Positions 8,150-16,850 of a stretch of 64,000 nt of DNA are shown one piece after another (position 1 is the stretch's first letter; every line of letters starts with the position of its first letter). The DNA lies in the NCBI GenBank assembly GCA_964454005.1, contig CAYVQE010000013.1, positions 12,265 through 76,264 of the forward strand, given 5' to 3'. The translations under genes were made by a program, and so were the position numbers. The notes under the pieces were generated by a model, which saw nothing but the letters and a program-made list of their open reading frames with translations, was not told the origin of the DNA and did not search any database. This DNA comes from CAYVQE01 sp964454005. Its GTDB lineage: Bacteria > Myxococcota > B64-G9.

Positions 8150-11100
8150 ATGAACGCCGACCAATCAATTCAGCATCCGGTGGCCATCATCGGCCTGGGC
8201 GCCGTGATGCCCGACGCCGACAACGCCGGCGCTTACTGGCGCAACATCCTCGAGGGCCGCGACAGCATCCGCCAGGTACCGCCGGAGCGCTGGCGCCCCG
8301 AGGACTACTACGATCCCGACCCCAAGGCGCCCGACAAGACCTACACCCGCATCGGCGCCTTCGTCTCCGACTTCGAGTTCGACTGGCGCAAGTACCGCAT
8401 GCCGCCGCGCATGGCGGCCGCCGTCGATGCGGTGCAGAAGTGGGCCATCGCCGCCGCCGACGAGGCCCTGGCCGACGCCGGTTACGGCGAGCGGGATTTC
8501 GACCGTCGTGGTTGCGCGGTGGTGCTCGGCAACTCGCTGGGCGGCGAGCTGCACTACAACACCACCCTGCGGGTCCACGTACCGCTGTTCGCCCGCTCGC
8601 TGGAGGCCAGCGCCGCCTTCCAGTCGCTGCCTGAGGCGGCACGCCGGGCCCTGCTCGATCAGTTCCGCGCCAACGCAGCTGCCGCCCTGCCGCCCATCAC
8701 CGAGGACAGCATGCCGGGCGAGCTGGCCAACGTCATCGCCGGTCGGGTGGCCAACGTCTTCGGCCTGCAGGGGCCGAGCTACACCGCCGACGCCGCCTGC
8801 GCCTCGTCGCTGGCGGCGCTGCAGGCGGCCATCGCCGGTCTGGCCGAAGGCCGCTACCAGATGGTGGTCAGCGGCGGCGTCGACTCCAGCATGTCGCCGC
8901 AGTCCTTCGTCAAGTTCTCCAAGATCGGCGCCCTGTCGGCCGAGCTGAGCTGTCCCTTCGACCGCCGCGCCTCGGGCTTCGTCATGGGCGAGGGCTGCGG
9001 GGTGCTGGTGCTCAAACGCCTGGCCGACGCCGAGCGCGACGGCGATCGGATCTACGCCGTGATCCACGCCATGGGCTCGTCGTCCGACGGCCGCGGCAAG
9101 GGCATCACCGCGCCCAACCCGGTCGGCCAGCGGTTGGCCATCGAGCGCGCCTATCAAGCCTGCGGTCTGTCGCCGGCGGCGGTCGGCCTGTTCGAGGCCC
9201 ACGGCACCTCGACCCGGGTCGGCGATGCGGTCGAGGGACAGGTGATGACCGAGCTGCTGCGCGCGGCCGGCGCCCGGCCGCAGAGCATCTTCATCGGCTC
9301 GGTCAAGTCGCAGATCGGCCACCTGAAGAGCGCCGCCGGGGCGGCCGCCCTGATCAAGGCGACCCTGGCGCTGCACCACCGCACCATTCCAGCCTCGCTG
9401 CACTTCGATGCACCCAACCCCGAGATCCCCTTCGCCGGCTCCGCGCTGCGGGTGCCCACCGAGACCCGCGACTGGCCGGCGGCCGACGGGCCCGGCCGGT
9501 TATGCGGGGTGTCGTCCTTCGGCTTCGGCGGCACCAATTTCCACGCCGTGCTCGGCGAGCACCGGCCCGGCGCGGCCGATGGCGGGCGGGTCTACCCGAA
9601 CGCCGACCTCGGCGCCGAGACAACGGCGGCGGCCACCGCCGAGCCGGCCGCGGCAGCGAGCGCCGCTGCCGACCCGGAAGGCGGGCTTGCGCGCCGGCAG
9701 CTGGCGGTCGGGGCCGACGACGCCGCTGGACTGGCGCTGGCGCTGGAGCGCCAGCTGGCGCTGCCGGCCGGCAGCGATCCCGCCGCAGCGCCGCCGCGGG
9801 TGCGGGCCGCGGCCGAGCGGCTGGTGATCGACTACGGCGACGAAGCCGAGCGGGCCCAGCGCGGCAAGCTGGCCCGGCGCGCCGTGGAGAACGAACAGGC
9901 GGCCACCTGGCGCGCCCTGGCCGCCCAGGGGGTGTTCCGCGGCCGCGGCCCGGCCAGCCCGGTGGCCTTTTTGTATCCCGGCCAGGGCTCGCAGTATCCG
10001 GGCATGCTGGCCGCGCTGGCCGCTGCCGAGCCGACCGTGGCCGCGACCTTCGCCGAGGCCGACGCCATCATGCAACCGGTGCTGGGCCGGCCGCTGAGCG
10101 CGCTGGTGTGGGCGACCGACAGCCCGGACAGCCGCGAGGCGCTGCGCCAGACCGCGGTCTGCCAGCCGGCCATGCTGACCGCCGACGTGGCCCTGACGCG
10201 GCTGCTGGCCGAGCGCGGCATCGCGCCCGACATGGTCGCCGGCCACAGCCTGGGCGAGTATGCCGCCCTGGTGGCCGCCGGCATGCTCGACTTCGGCGAC
10301 GCGCTGCGGGCCGTCTGCGCCCGGGCGCGCGAGATGAGCGGGGTGCGGGTCGACGATCCCGGCAAGATGGCGGCGGTCTTCGCGTCGCCCGACGCCATCG
10401 GGCGCATCGTCGGTGACATCGCCGGGGTGCAACCGGCCAACTACAACAGCCCGGGCCAGACCGTGCTGGCCGGACCCACCGCCGGCATGCGGGAAGCGCT
10501 GGCTCGCCTGGAGGCCGCCGAGCTACGAGCGGTCGAGCTGCCCGTGTCCCACGCCTTCCACTCGCCGATCGTGGCCCCGGCCCGCGATCCGCTGCGCCGG
10601 GTCCTGGCCGGCCTCGACGTCCGACCGCCGCGCATCCCGGTGGTGGCCAACGTCGACGCCCGGCCCTATGAACAGACCCCGGCGGCCCGCGAGCGCAACC
10701 TGGACCGGCTGGCCGACCAGGTGGCCGCGCCGGTGCGCTGGATCGACAGCCTGCGGGCCCTGTACGACCGCGGCGCCCGCCTGTTCATCGAGGTGGGCCC
10801 CAAGCGGGTGCTGACCACCTTCGCCCTGGACGTGCTGGCCGATGCCGACATCAGCGCGGTGGCCGCCAACCAGCCCAAGCTGGGCGATGCGGCCTCGCTG
10901 GGCCAGGTGCTGGCCGCCTGCGCCGCCGCCGGCCTGCCGCGCGCAGAAGCGGCCGCGGCCGAACAGACGAGCTCGAACAGCGCGCCCGAAGCGCACCATA
11001 CGGGTGCGATCGAGCTGACCGAGCCCGCGCCGGCGGATCCGGCTGCGGTGCCGGCCACGGCCGCCGAGACCGAATGCGTGGTGGCCGGGGTCGGCCTGGG

Positions 11101-14100
11101 GCTGCCTGGCACCGCCAGCGAGGTCTTCGCCGCCGACAACGACGAGCGGCTGCTGGCCGGCTACGCGGGCATCGATCCGCTGGACGAACGCCAGCGCCAG
11201 GGCCTGGCCGACCAGCGCATCGCCCGGCTGCTCAAGGACGCGCCCGGGGGGCCGGCCTTCGAGGTCATCGACCACCCGGACCGGGTGGCCCGGCTGACCG
11301 GCCGCCGCGGCCGCTTCGATCCGGTGGCCGAGTTCGGCCTGGATCCGGAGCAGGTGGCCGCGTTCGACATCACCACCCAGCTGGCGATCGCCGCCGGACT
11401 GCTGGCCCTGCGCGACGCCGGCCTACCGCTGGTGATGCACCACCGCACCACCAGCACCGGCTCCAGACTGCCGCAGGGCTGGCGGCTGCCGGCCGCGCTG
11501 GCCGACGAGACCGGTATCGTATTCGCCTCGGCCTTTCCAGGCGTGGATGCCCTGATCGGCGAACTCGAACGCAAGCACGGCAGCGATCGACTGCAGGCCC
11601 GCATCGACGAGCTGCGCGCCCTGGCCGAAGAGGTGGGCGAGCTCAAAGCCGTCAGCCGGCGGCTGCAGCAGCTCGAGAGCGAGCTGGGCGCGGGCTACCA
11701 GTTCGATCGCAAGTTCATCTTCCGCGCTCTGGCCATGGGCCACGCCCAGCTGGCCCAGCTGATCGGAGCCCGCGGCCCCAACGTCCAGCTCAATGCGGCC
11801 TGCGCCTCGACCACGCTGGGCATCTGCGTGGCCCAGGACTGGATCCGCAGCGGCCGTTGCCGGCGGGTGCTGGTGGTCGGCGCCGACGACATCACCAACC
11901 CCACCCTGGCGCCGTGGCTGGTCGGCGGGCTGCTGGCCACCGGCGCGGTGACCACCGAGCCGGAGCTGGAGCGCGCCGCCCTGCCCTTCGACCGCCGGCG
12001 CAACGGCATGATCCCCGGCATGGGGGCGGTCGGCCTGGTGGTCGAGGACGCCGGCGAGCTGGAGAACCGCGGCATGCGCGGCGCCAGCCGGCTGCTGGGC
12101 AGCGCGGCGGCCAACAGCGCCTTCCACGGCACCCGGCTGGACGCCGACCACATCGCCGCGGTCATGGAGCGCCTGGTGGCCGCGGCCGAGCACCGGCACC
12201 GGCTCGACCGCGCCCGGCTGGCCGAACAGCTGGTGTTCGTCTCGCACGAGACCTACACCCCGCCGCGCGGCGGCTCGGCCAGCGCCGAGGTGCACGCGCT
12301 GCGCCGGGTCTTCGGTCCGGCGGCCGACCGCATCGTCATCGCCAACACCAAGGGCTTCACCGGCCACCCCATGGGCGTGGGCATCGAAGACGGGGCCGCG
12401 GTGCGCATGCTGGAGCAGCAGCGGGTGCCGCCGGTGGCCAACCTGCGCCAGCCCGACCCGGACCTGGGCCGGCTCAACCTGTCGCGGGGCGGCCGGCAGC
12501 CGGTGCGCTTCGCGCTGCGGCTGGCCGCCGGCTTCGGCTCGCAGATCGGCATGACCCTGTCAGAGCGCATCGAGCCGACGGGTGGTCCGGATCGGGTGGC
12601 CGACCGCGCCCGCCACCAGGCCTGGCTCGAAGGGCTGGCCGAAGCGCCCGGCGCCGCACTGGCGGTGGAGCACAAGACCCTGCGGCTGTATGCCGAGCCG
12701 GACGAGCGGCCGGCGGCCGCTGCCGAGCCCGAGCCGAGGCCCCGGCCCGAAACGGAGACCGAACCGGCTGAAGCGCCCCAGGTGGCCACCCCGCCTGCGG
12801 CTTCGCCACCGGCTTCGGCGACCGAGGTCGCGGCTTCGCCAGCGGTCGATGACGAGGCGATCGCCGATCAAGTGCTGGCGCTGGCCGCCGAGCAGACCGG
12901 CTACCCCCAGGACATGCTCGAACTCGACCTCGACCTCGAGGCCGACCTGGGCATCGACACCGTCAAACAGGCCGAGCTGTTCGCCGCCATCCGCGACACC
13001 TTCGCCATCCCGCGGCCCGACGAGCTCAAGCTGTCCGACTACCCCACCCTGGGCCACGTCATCGGCTTCGTCCGCGATCAGCTCGGTCGAGGCGCCGAGA
13101 AGGTGCCCGCTGCAAAGCCCGCTGCGACCGATGCCGCGGCTTCGCCGGAGCCCCCGGCGACCCGATCGAGCGCAGCACCGCAGCCGGCTGCAGCACTGGC
13201 CGAGCAGACCGAGCAGACCGAGCAGACCGAGCAGACCGAGCAATTCGATGACGAGGCGATCGCCGATCAAGTGCTGGCGCTGGCCGCCGAGCAGACCGGC
13301 TACCCCCAGGACATGCTCGAACTCGACCTCGACCTCGAGGCCGACCTGGGCATCGACACCGTCAAACAGGCCGAGCTGTTCGCCGCCATCCGCGACACCT
13401 TCGCCATCCCGCGGCCCGACGAGCTCAAGCTGTCCGACTACCCCACCCTGGGCCACGTCATCGGCTTCGTCCGCGATCAGCTCGACATGTCCGCCGAAGC
13501 CGCGGACCCGTCCGCCGAAGCCGCAGGCGAAGGCGGATTGCAGCTGCTGCGCCCGGAGCTGGTGGGCCGGCCGGCGGCGGCCGACTGCCTGCCCACCGGC
13601 GCCGAGGTGCGGGGCCGGGTGCTCGTGGCCGGCGGTCCGCCGGCCGCTGCCGCCGCGCTGGAGGCGGCCCTACGCGCGCGCGGCGCCGAGCCGGTGCGCA
13701 TCGGAGACGCGAAGCCCGATCCGGAAGCCATGCTGGCGGCCGCCCGCGAAGCATCGGCCGAGGGCCCGCTGCAGGGCGCCGTACTGTTGACCGCCCTGTC
13801 GCCGCCGGTGGCCCCCGACAGCGATGACCGGGCAGCCTGGCGCAGCGCGCTCGAAGCTCGCGCCCGGCTGCCCTTCCGGCTGGCACAGGCGCTCGAGGAG
13901 ACGCTCACCGGAGGCGAGGGCGCATTCTTCCTGGCGCTGACGGCCATGGGCGGCCACCTGGGCCTGGCCGCCGACGGGGCCCGCGATCCGCTGGCCGGCG
14001 CCACCACCGGGCTGATCAAGGCGCTGGCCCGCGAGTGGCCCGGAGTGGGCTGCAAGGTGCTCGACACCGCAGCCGAGATCGCTCCGGCCGACCTGGCTGC

Positions 14101-16072
14101 GGCCATCCTCGAGGAGATCGAGCGCGATCCAGCCGTGGTCGAGGTCGGCCGCGGCCCGCACGGGCGCTACGCGGTCGGGCTGCGGCCGGTGGCCGACGAT
14201 GCGCTCGACACCGCCCGGCCGGCGCCGCCGAACGGCGGGCCGGTGGTGCTGATCACCGGCGGCGGCGGCGCGGTTGCCGGGCACATCGCCCGCGCCGCGG
14301 CCCGCGGCGGCGGCACCTTCTACCTGCTCGGCCGCACCCCGGCCCCGGCCGCCGACGATCCCCGCCTGGAGCGGCTGCAGGCCGATCCCGACGGGCTGGA
14401 ACGCGAGTTGGCCGACCGGATGCGCCGCGCCGGCGAACGGCCCACCCCGGTCAAGCTGGCCGCCGCGCTGGCGCCGCTGCAACGGCAGCTGGCGGTGCGC
14501 CGCAGCCTGGCGGCCATCGCCGCCGCCGGCGCCGACGCCCGCTACGCCGCCCTGGACGCCACCGACGAGGCCGCCCTGGGCCGGCTGGTGGCCGAGATCG
14601 CCGAGCGCCACGGCCGGCTGGACCAGGTCTGGCACGCCGCCGGCATCGAGCGCAGCCAGCCGCTGGCCAGAAAGGAGCCGGCCGAGTTCGACCGCGTGCT
14701 GGATGCCAAGGCCGAAGGCCTGCGCGCCGTGCTGCGGGCCACCCGCGAGGTGACGCTCGACCGGTTGGTCCTGTTCGGCTCGGTGGCCGGCCGCTTCGGC
14801 AACGCCACCCAGACCGACTACGCCGCGGCCAACGACCTGCTGGCCAAGTGCGCCGGCTGGATCGCGCGCCAGCGGCCGGGGCTGGTCGCCACCACCCTGG
14901 CTTTCAGCGCCTGGGACGGTGCCGGCATGGCCAGCCGCGGCTCGGCACCCGCGCTGCTGCGCCGCGCCGGCATCGGCCTGATCGAACCCGCGGCCGGCGC
15001 CGCCGCCAGCGCGGCCGCCATCGCCGCCGGGCCGGGCGGCGAGCTGGTACTGGCCAATGGACTGGGCGCGCTGGCCGACGGCCTGCTGGCCGCCGGCGCC
15101 GACCTGGCCGCCCTGCGCGGCCGATTGGCGGCCGAGCCCGAGCGCTACCCGCTGCTGCAGGCGGTGGCCGGCTGGACCGTGGCCGGCGGGCTGGAGTTCG
15201 AGGTGGACTTCGACCCGCAGCGCGATCCCTACCTGGCCGACCACCGCATCGACGGCACCATCGTGGTGCCCGGGGTGATGGCGGTCGAATGCTTCGCCGA
15301 GGCCGCCCAGCTATTGCGGCCCGAGCTGGAGCTGGCCGCGGTCGAGGCCATCGCCTTCGAGTCGCCGCTCAAGCTCTACCGCGACGCGCCGCGCGCCGCC
15401 CGGCTGCTCTTGCAGCCGCTGTGGAGCCGACAGCAGCCCCTGCTGGCGGTTCAGCTCGAGTCCGAGCGCGAGCTGGCCGGCGGCCGGCGCCAGACGGTCT
15501 GCCACTTCCGGGCCCGGGTGCGCCTGGACGCCGGACCCCGCTCGGTGGGCGTGGACGGCTGGAACCGGCCCGCCGCCCGCGCCGCCATCGACCGCGAGAC
15601 CATCTACCGGGCCTACTTTCACGGGCCCAGCTTCCAGGTGCTCGACGGCGCCGAGCCCACCGCCGACGGCGGCCTGGCCGGCCGCTTCGACGCGGTCCGC
15701 GCCGAGCCGCCGCTGGGCCGGCCCGGCCGGCTGGCCGCCCGACCCATGCTGACCGAGCTGGCCTTCCAGGCGGCCGGGCTGCACGAGGCCCGGGTCTCGC
15801 GCCGCATCGGTCTGCCGGCCGCGCTCGATCGGCTGTCGCTGTTCCAGCCGCCCCCGGGCGAGCCCGGCCCCATCACCGCCCGGGTGCTGCCCGATCCGGC
15901 AGGGACCGGGCACGGCCACCGCATCCAGGTCATCGACGGGCGCGGCTACCTGCTGTTGGAGCTCGACGGCTACCGCACCGCGCCGCTGTCGCAGTCGCTG
16001 GACGAAGCGCTGCAAACCCGCCTGACCGGCGGGGCCGCGGAGCCGACCGGCGGGCCGGAGGTTCGAAATTGA
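8150..16072 (+). CDS. Iterative type I PUFA/heterocyst-glycolipid-type synthase, KS-AT-KS-ACP-ACP-KR-DH
   Basis: 2,640 residues. Domains by residue: KS1 about 8-445, with C217 (ACASS), H351 (EAHGTST) and H391 (IGHLKS); acyltransferase about 605-900, with S700 in GHSLGEY and H801 in SHAFHS, a malonyl-type signature; second KS about 975-1470, with C1218 (ACASTT), H1366 and H1406 (TGHPMG), so it looks competent rather than a chain-length factor. Two ACPs sit near 1565-1645 and 1700-1780. KR about 1800-2270 has GGGGAVAG, S2211, Y2224 and N2228. A C-terminal hot-dog dehydratase has H2365 in DHRIDG. There is no enoyl reductase or thioesterase, so an unsaturated or hydroxylated acyl chain released by another enzyme is expected. 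Both ACPs carry GIDTVKQ, with Thr where the phosphopantetheine Ser normally sits. The start at 8150 follows GAGGGAG; the stop overlaps the PPTase start. Confidence 0.92.
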   Translation: MNADQSIQHPVAIIGLGAVMPDADNAGAYWRNILEGRDSIRQVPPERWRPEDYYDPDPKAPDKTYTRIGAFVSDFEFDWRKYRMPPRMAAAVDAVQKWAIAAADEALADAGYGERDFDRRGCAVVLGNSLGGELHYNTTLRVHVPLFARSLEASAAFQSLPEAARRALLDQFRANAAAALPPITEDSMPGELANVIAGRVANVFGLQGPSYTADAACASSLAALQAAIAGLAEGRYQMVVSGGVDSSMSPQSFVKFSKIGALSAELSCPFDRRASGFVMGEGCGVLVLKRLADAERDGDRIYAVIHAMGSSSDGRGKGITAPNPVGQRLAIERAYQACGLSPAAVGLFEAHGTSTRVGDAVEGQVMTELLRAAGARPQSIFIGSVKSQIGHLKSAAGAAALIKATLALHHRTIPASLHFDAPNPEIPFAGSALRVPTETRDWPAADGPGRLCGVSSFGFGGTNFHAVLGEHRPGAADGGRVYPNADLGAETTAAATAEPAAAASAAADPEGGLARRQLAVGADDAAGLALALERQLALPAGSDPAAAPPRVRAAAERLVIDYGDEAERAQRGKLARRAVENEQAATWRALAAQGVFRGRGPASPVAFLYPGQGSQYPGMLAALAAAEPTVAATFAEADAIMQPVLGRPLSALVWATDSPDSREALRQTAVCQPAMLTADVALTRLLAERGIAPDMVAGHSLGEYAALVAAGMLDFGDALRAVCARAREMSGVRVDDPGKMAAVFASPDAIGRIVGDIAGVQPANYNSPGQTVLAGPTAGMREALARLEAAELRAVELPVSHAFHSPIVAPARDPLRRVLAGLDVRPPRIPVVANVDARPYEQTPAARERNLDRLADQVAAPVRWIDSLRALYDRGARLFIEVGPKRVLTTFALDVLADADISAVAANQPKLGDAASLGQVLAACAAAGLPRAEAAAAEQTSSNSAPEAHHTGAIELTEPAPADPAAVPATAAETECVVAGVGLGLPGTASEVFAADNDERLLAGYAGIDPLDERQRQGLADQRIARLLKDAPGGPAFEVIDHPDRVARLTGRRGRFDPVAEFGLDPEQVAAFDITTQLAIAAGLLALRDAGLPLVMHHRTTSTGSRLPQGWRLPAALADETGIVFASAFPGVDALIGELERKHGSDRLQARIDELRALAEEVGELKAVSRRLQQLESELGAGYQFDRKFIFRALAMGHAQLAQLIGARGPNVQLNAACASTTLGICVAQDWIRSGRCRRVLVVGADDITNPTLAPWLVGGLLATGAVTTEPELERAALPFDRRRNGMIPGMGAVGLVVEDAGELENRGMRGASRLLGSAAANSAFHGTRLDADHIAAVMERLVAAAEHRHRLDRARLAEQLVFVSHETYTPPRGGSASAEVHALRRVFGPAADRIVIANTKGFTGHPMGVGIEDGAAVRMLEQQRVPPVANLRQPDPDLGRLNLSRGGRQPVRFALRLAAGFGSQIGMTLSERIEPTGGPDRVADRARHQAWLEGLAEAPGAALAVEHKTLRLYAEPDERPAAAAEPEPRPRPETETEPAEAPQVATPPAASPPASATEVAASPAVDDEAIADQVLALAAEQTGYPQDMLELDLDLEADLGIDTVKQAELFAAIRDTFAIPRPDELKLSDYPTLGHVIGFVRDQLGRGAEKVPAAKPAATDAAASPEPPATRSSAAPQPAAALAEQTEQTEQTEQTEQFDDEAIADQVLALAAEQTGYPQDMLELDLDLEADLGIDTVKQAELFAAIRDTFAIPRPDELKLSDYPTLGHVIGFVRDQLDMSAEAADPSAEAAGEGGLQLLRPELVGRPAAADCLPTGAEVRGRVLVAGGPPAAAAALEAALRARGAEPVRIGDAKPDPEAMLAAAREASAEGPLQGAVLLTALSPPVAPDSDDRAAWRSALEARARLPFRLAQALEETLTGGEGAFFLALTAMGGHLGLAADGARDPLAGATTGLIKALAREWPGVGCKVLDTAAEIAPADLAAAILEEIERDPAVVEVGRGPHGRYAVGLRPVADDALDTARPAPPNGGPVVLITGGGGAVAGHIARAAARGGGTFYLLGRTPAPAADDPRLERLQADPDGLERELADRMRRAGERPTPVKLAAALAPLQRQLAVRRSLAAIAAAGADARYAALDATDEAALGRLVAEIAERHGRLDQVWHAAGIERSQPLARKEPAEFDRVLDAKAEGLRAVLRATREVTLDRLVLFGSVAGRFGNATQTDYAAANDLLAKCAGWIARQRPGLVATTLAFSAWDGAGMASRGSAPALLRRAGIGLIEPAAGAAASAAAIAAGPGGELVLANGLGALADGLLAAGADLAALRGRLAAEPERYPLLQAVAGWTVAGGLEFEVDFDPQRDPYLADHRIDGTIVVPGVMAVECFAEAAQLLRPELELAAVEAIAFESPLKLYRDAPRAARLLLQPLWSRQQPLLAVQLESERELAGGRRQTVCHFRARVRLDAGPRSVGVDGWNRPAARAAIDRETIYRAYFHGPSFQVLDGAEPTADGGLAGRFDAVRAEPPLGRPGRLAARPMLTELAFQAAGLHEARVSRRIGLPAALDRLSLFQPPPGEPGPITARVLPDPAGTGHGHRIQVIDGRGYLLLELDGYRTAPLSQSLDEALQTRLTGGAAEPTGGPEVRN
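12847..13484 (+). repeat. Perfect 239-bp direct repeat encoding the two ACP domains, plus a 9-bp minisatellite
   Basis: Bases 12847-13085 and 13246-13484 are identical by line-by-line comparison, offset 399 bases. Each copy encodes one whole ACP. The spacer contains four tandem copies of GAGCAGACC at 13202-13237 (EQT linker). Perfect identity in coding DNA, including third positions, points to very recent duplication or ongoing gene conversion. It is also a hazard for short-read assembly. Confidence 0.93.
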
Positions 16073-16788
16073 TCCGCTGGTTGCTGCTGGCCGATCGGCC
16101 GGGCCTCGATCTGCAGCGCTTCATCGCCGGGCCCGCCGAGGCCGCCGCCGGTGCCCGCTACCGGCATCCCAGCCGCCACCGCCAGTGGCTGCTGGGCCGG
16201 GCCGCGGCCAAGCTGCTGCTGTGGCGCCAGCGCCACGCGCTGGGCCTGGCCGACGCCCGGCCGCAGTCCATCCGCATCCTGCGCGCCCCGGCCGGCTGGC
16301 CCCGGCCGCTGGACGCGGCCGGCCGGCCGCTGCCGGTCAGCCTGACCATCGCCCACTGCCGCAGCGCGGCCCTGTGCGCCGTCGGCCCGGCTGCGGCCGG
16401 CCGGCTGGGCGCCGACATCGAGCCCGCGGCCCGGCGCAGCCCGGCCTTCGTCCGCACCTGGTTCACCGCCGCCGAGCAGCGCCGGCTGGCCGCGCTGGCC
16501 GAGCCCGAGCAAGCCCGGCGGGCCACTCTGCTGTGGTGCATCAAGGAAGCGGTGCTCAAGGCCGAACGCACCGGTCTGCACGCCGACACCCGCAGCGTGG
16601 CCGTCGATCCGCTGCCGCCCGCCCCCGCCCCAAACGGCGGCTGGCAGGCAACCAGCGCCCGCAGCGCCAGCGGCCCGGTCGCCGTGCGCTGGCGGCTCGA
16701 CCCGACCAGCGGGCTGGTGCAGGTGCTGGCCCGGTTGCCGGCGAGCCCGGCCGCCGCCGCTCCGGTACCGCAACGGCTGGCCGGCTGA
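16069..16788 (+). CDS. Sfp-type 4'-phosphopantetheinyl transferase
   Basis: Transfers phosphopantetheine from CoA to carrier proteins, here most likely the ACPs of the synthase just upstream. 239 residues. Magnesium/CoA motif residues D116 and E118 lie in GADIEP, and W156, K159, E160 and K164 lie in WCIKEAVLKAE, the diagnostic pair for this family. The start is TTG at 16069, overlapping the synthase stop (TTGA), so translation is coupled. The N-terminal region is Arg/Ala-rich, and the C-terminus has a short Ala/Pro-rich extension. In enediyne synthases a PPTase is fused at the C-terminus of the megasynthase; here it is a separate overlapping gene. Confidence 0.88.
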   Translation: MIRWLLLADRPGLDLQRFIAGPAEAAAGARYRHPSRHRQWLLGRAAAKLLLWRQRHALGLADARPQSIRILRAPAGWPRPLDAAGRPLPVSLTIAHCRSAALCAVGPAAAGRLGADIEPAARRSPAFVRTWFTAAEQRRLAALAEPEQARRATLLWCIKEAVLKAERTGLHADTRSVAVDPLPPAPAPNGGWQATSARSASGPVAVRWRLDPTSGLVQVLARLPASPAAAAPVPQRLAG

Positions 16789-16850
16789 ACCCACGGCGGC
16801 CGGCAGACAAAGTTCACCGCTCACCGCTGAGAGTTGGTATAACGGGTGGC

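Noticed and set aside
11074..12771. 565-residue plus-strand frame inside the synthase gene
   Set aside because: Arg/Gly/Pro-rich out-of-frame shadow of the KS2 region, whose own frame shows Cys-His-His catalytic residues.
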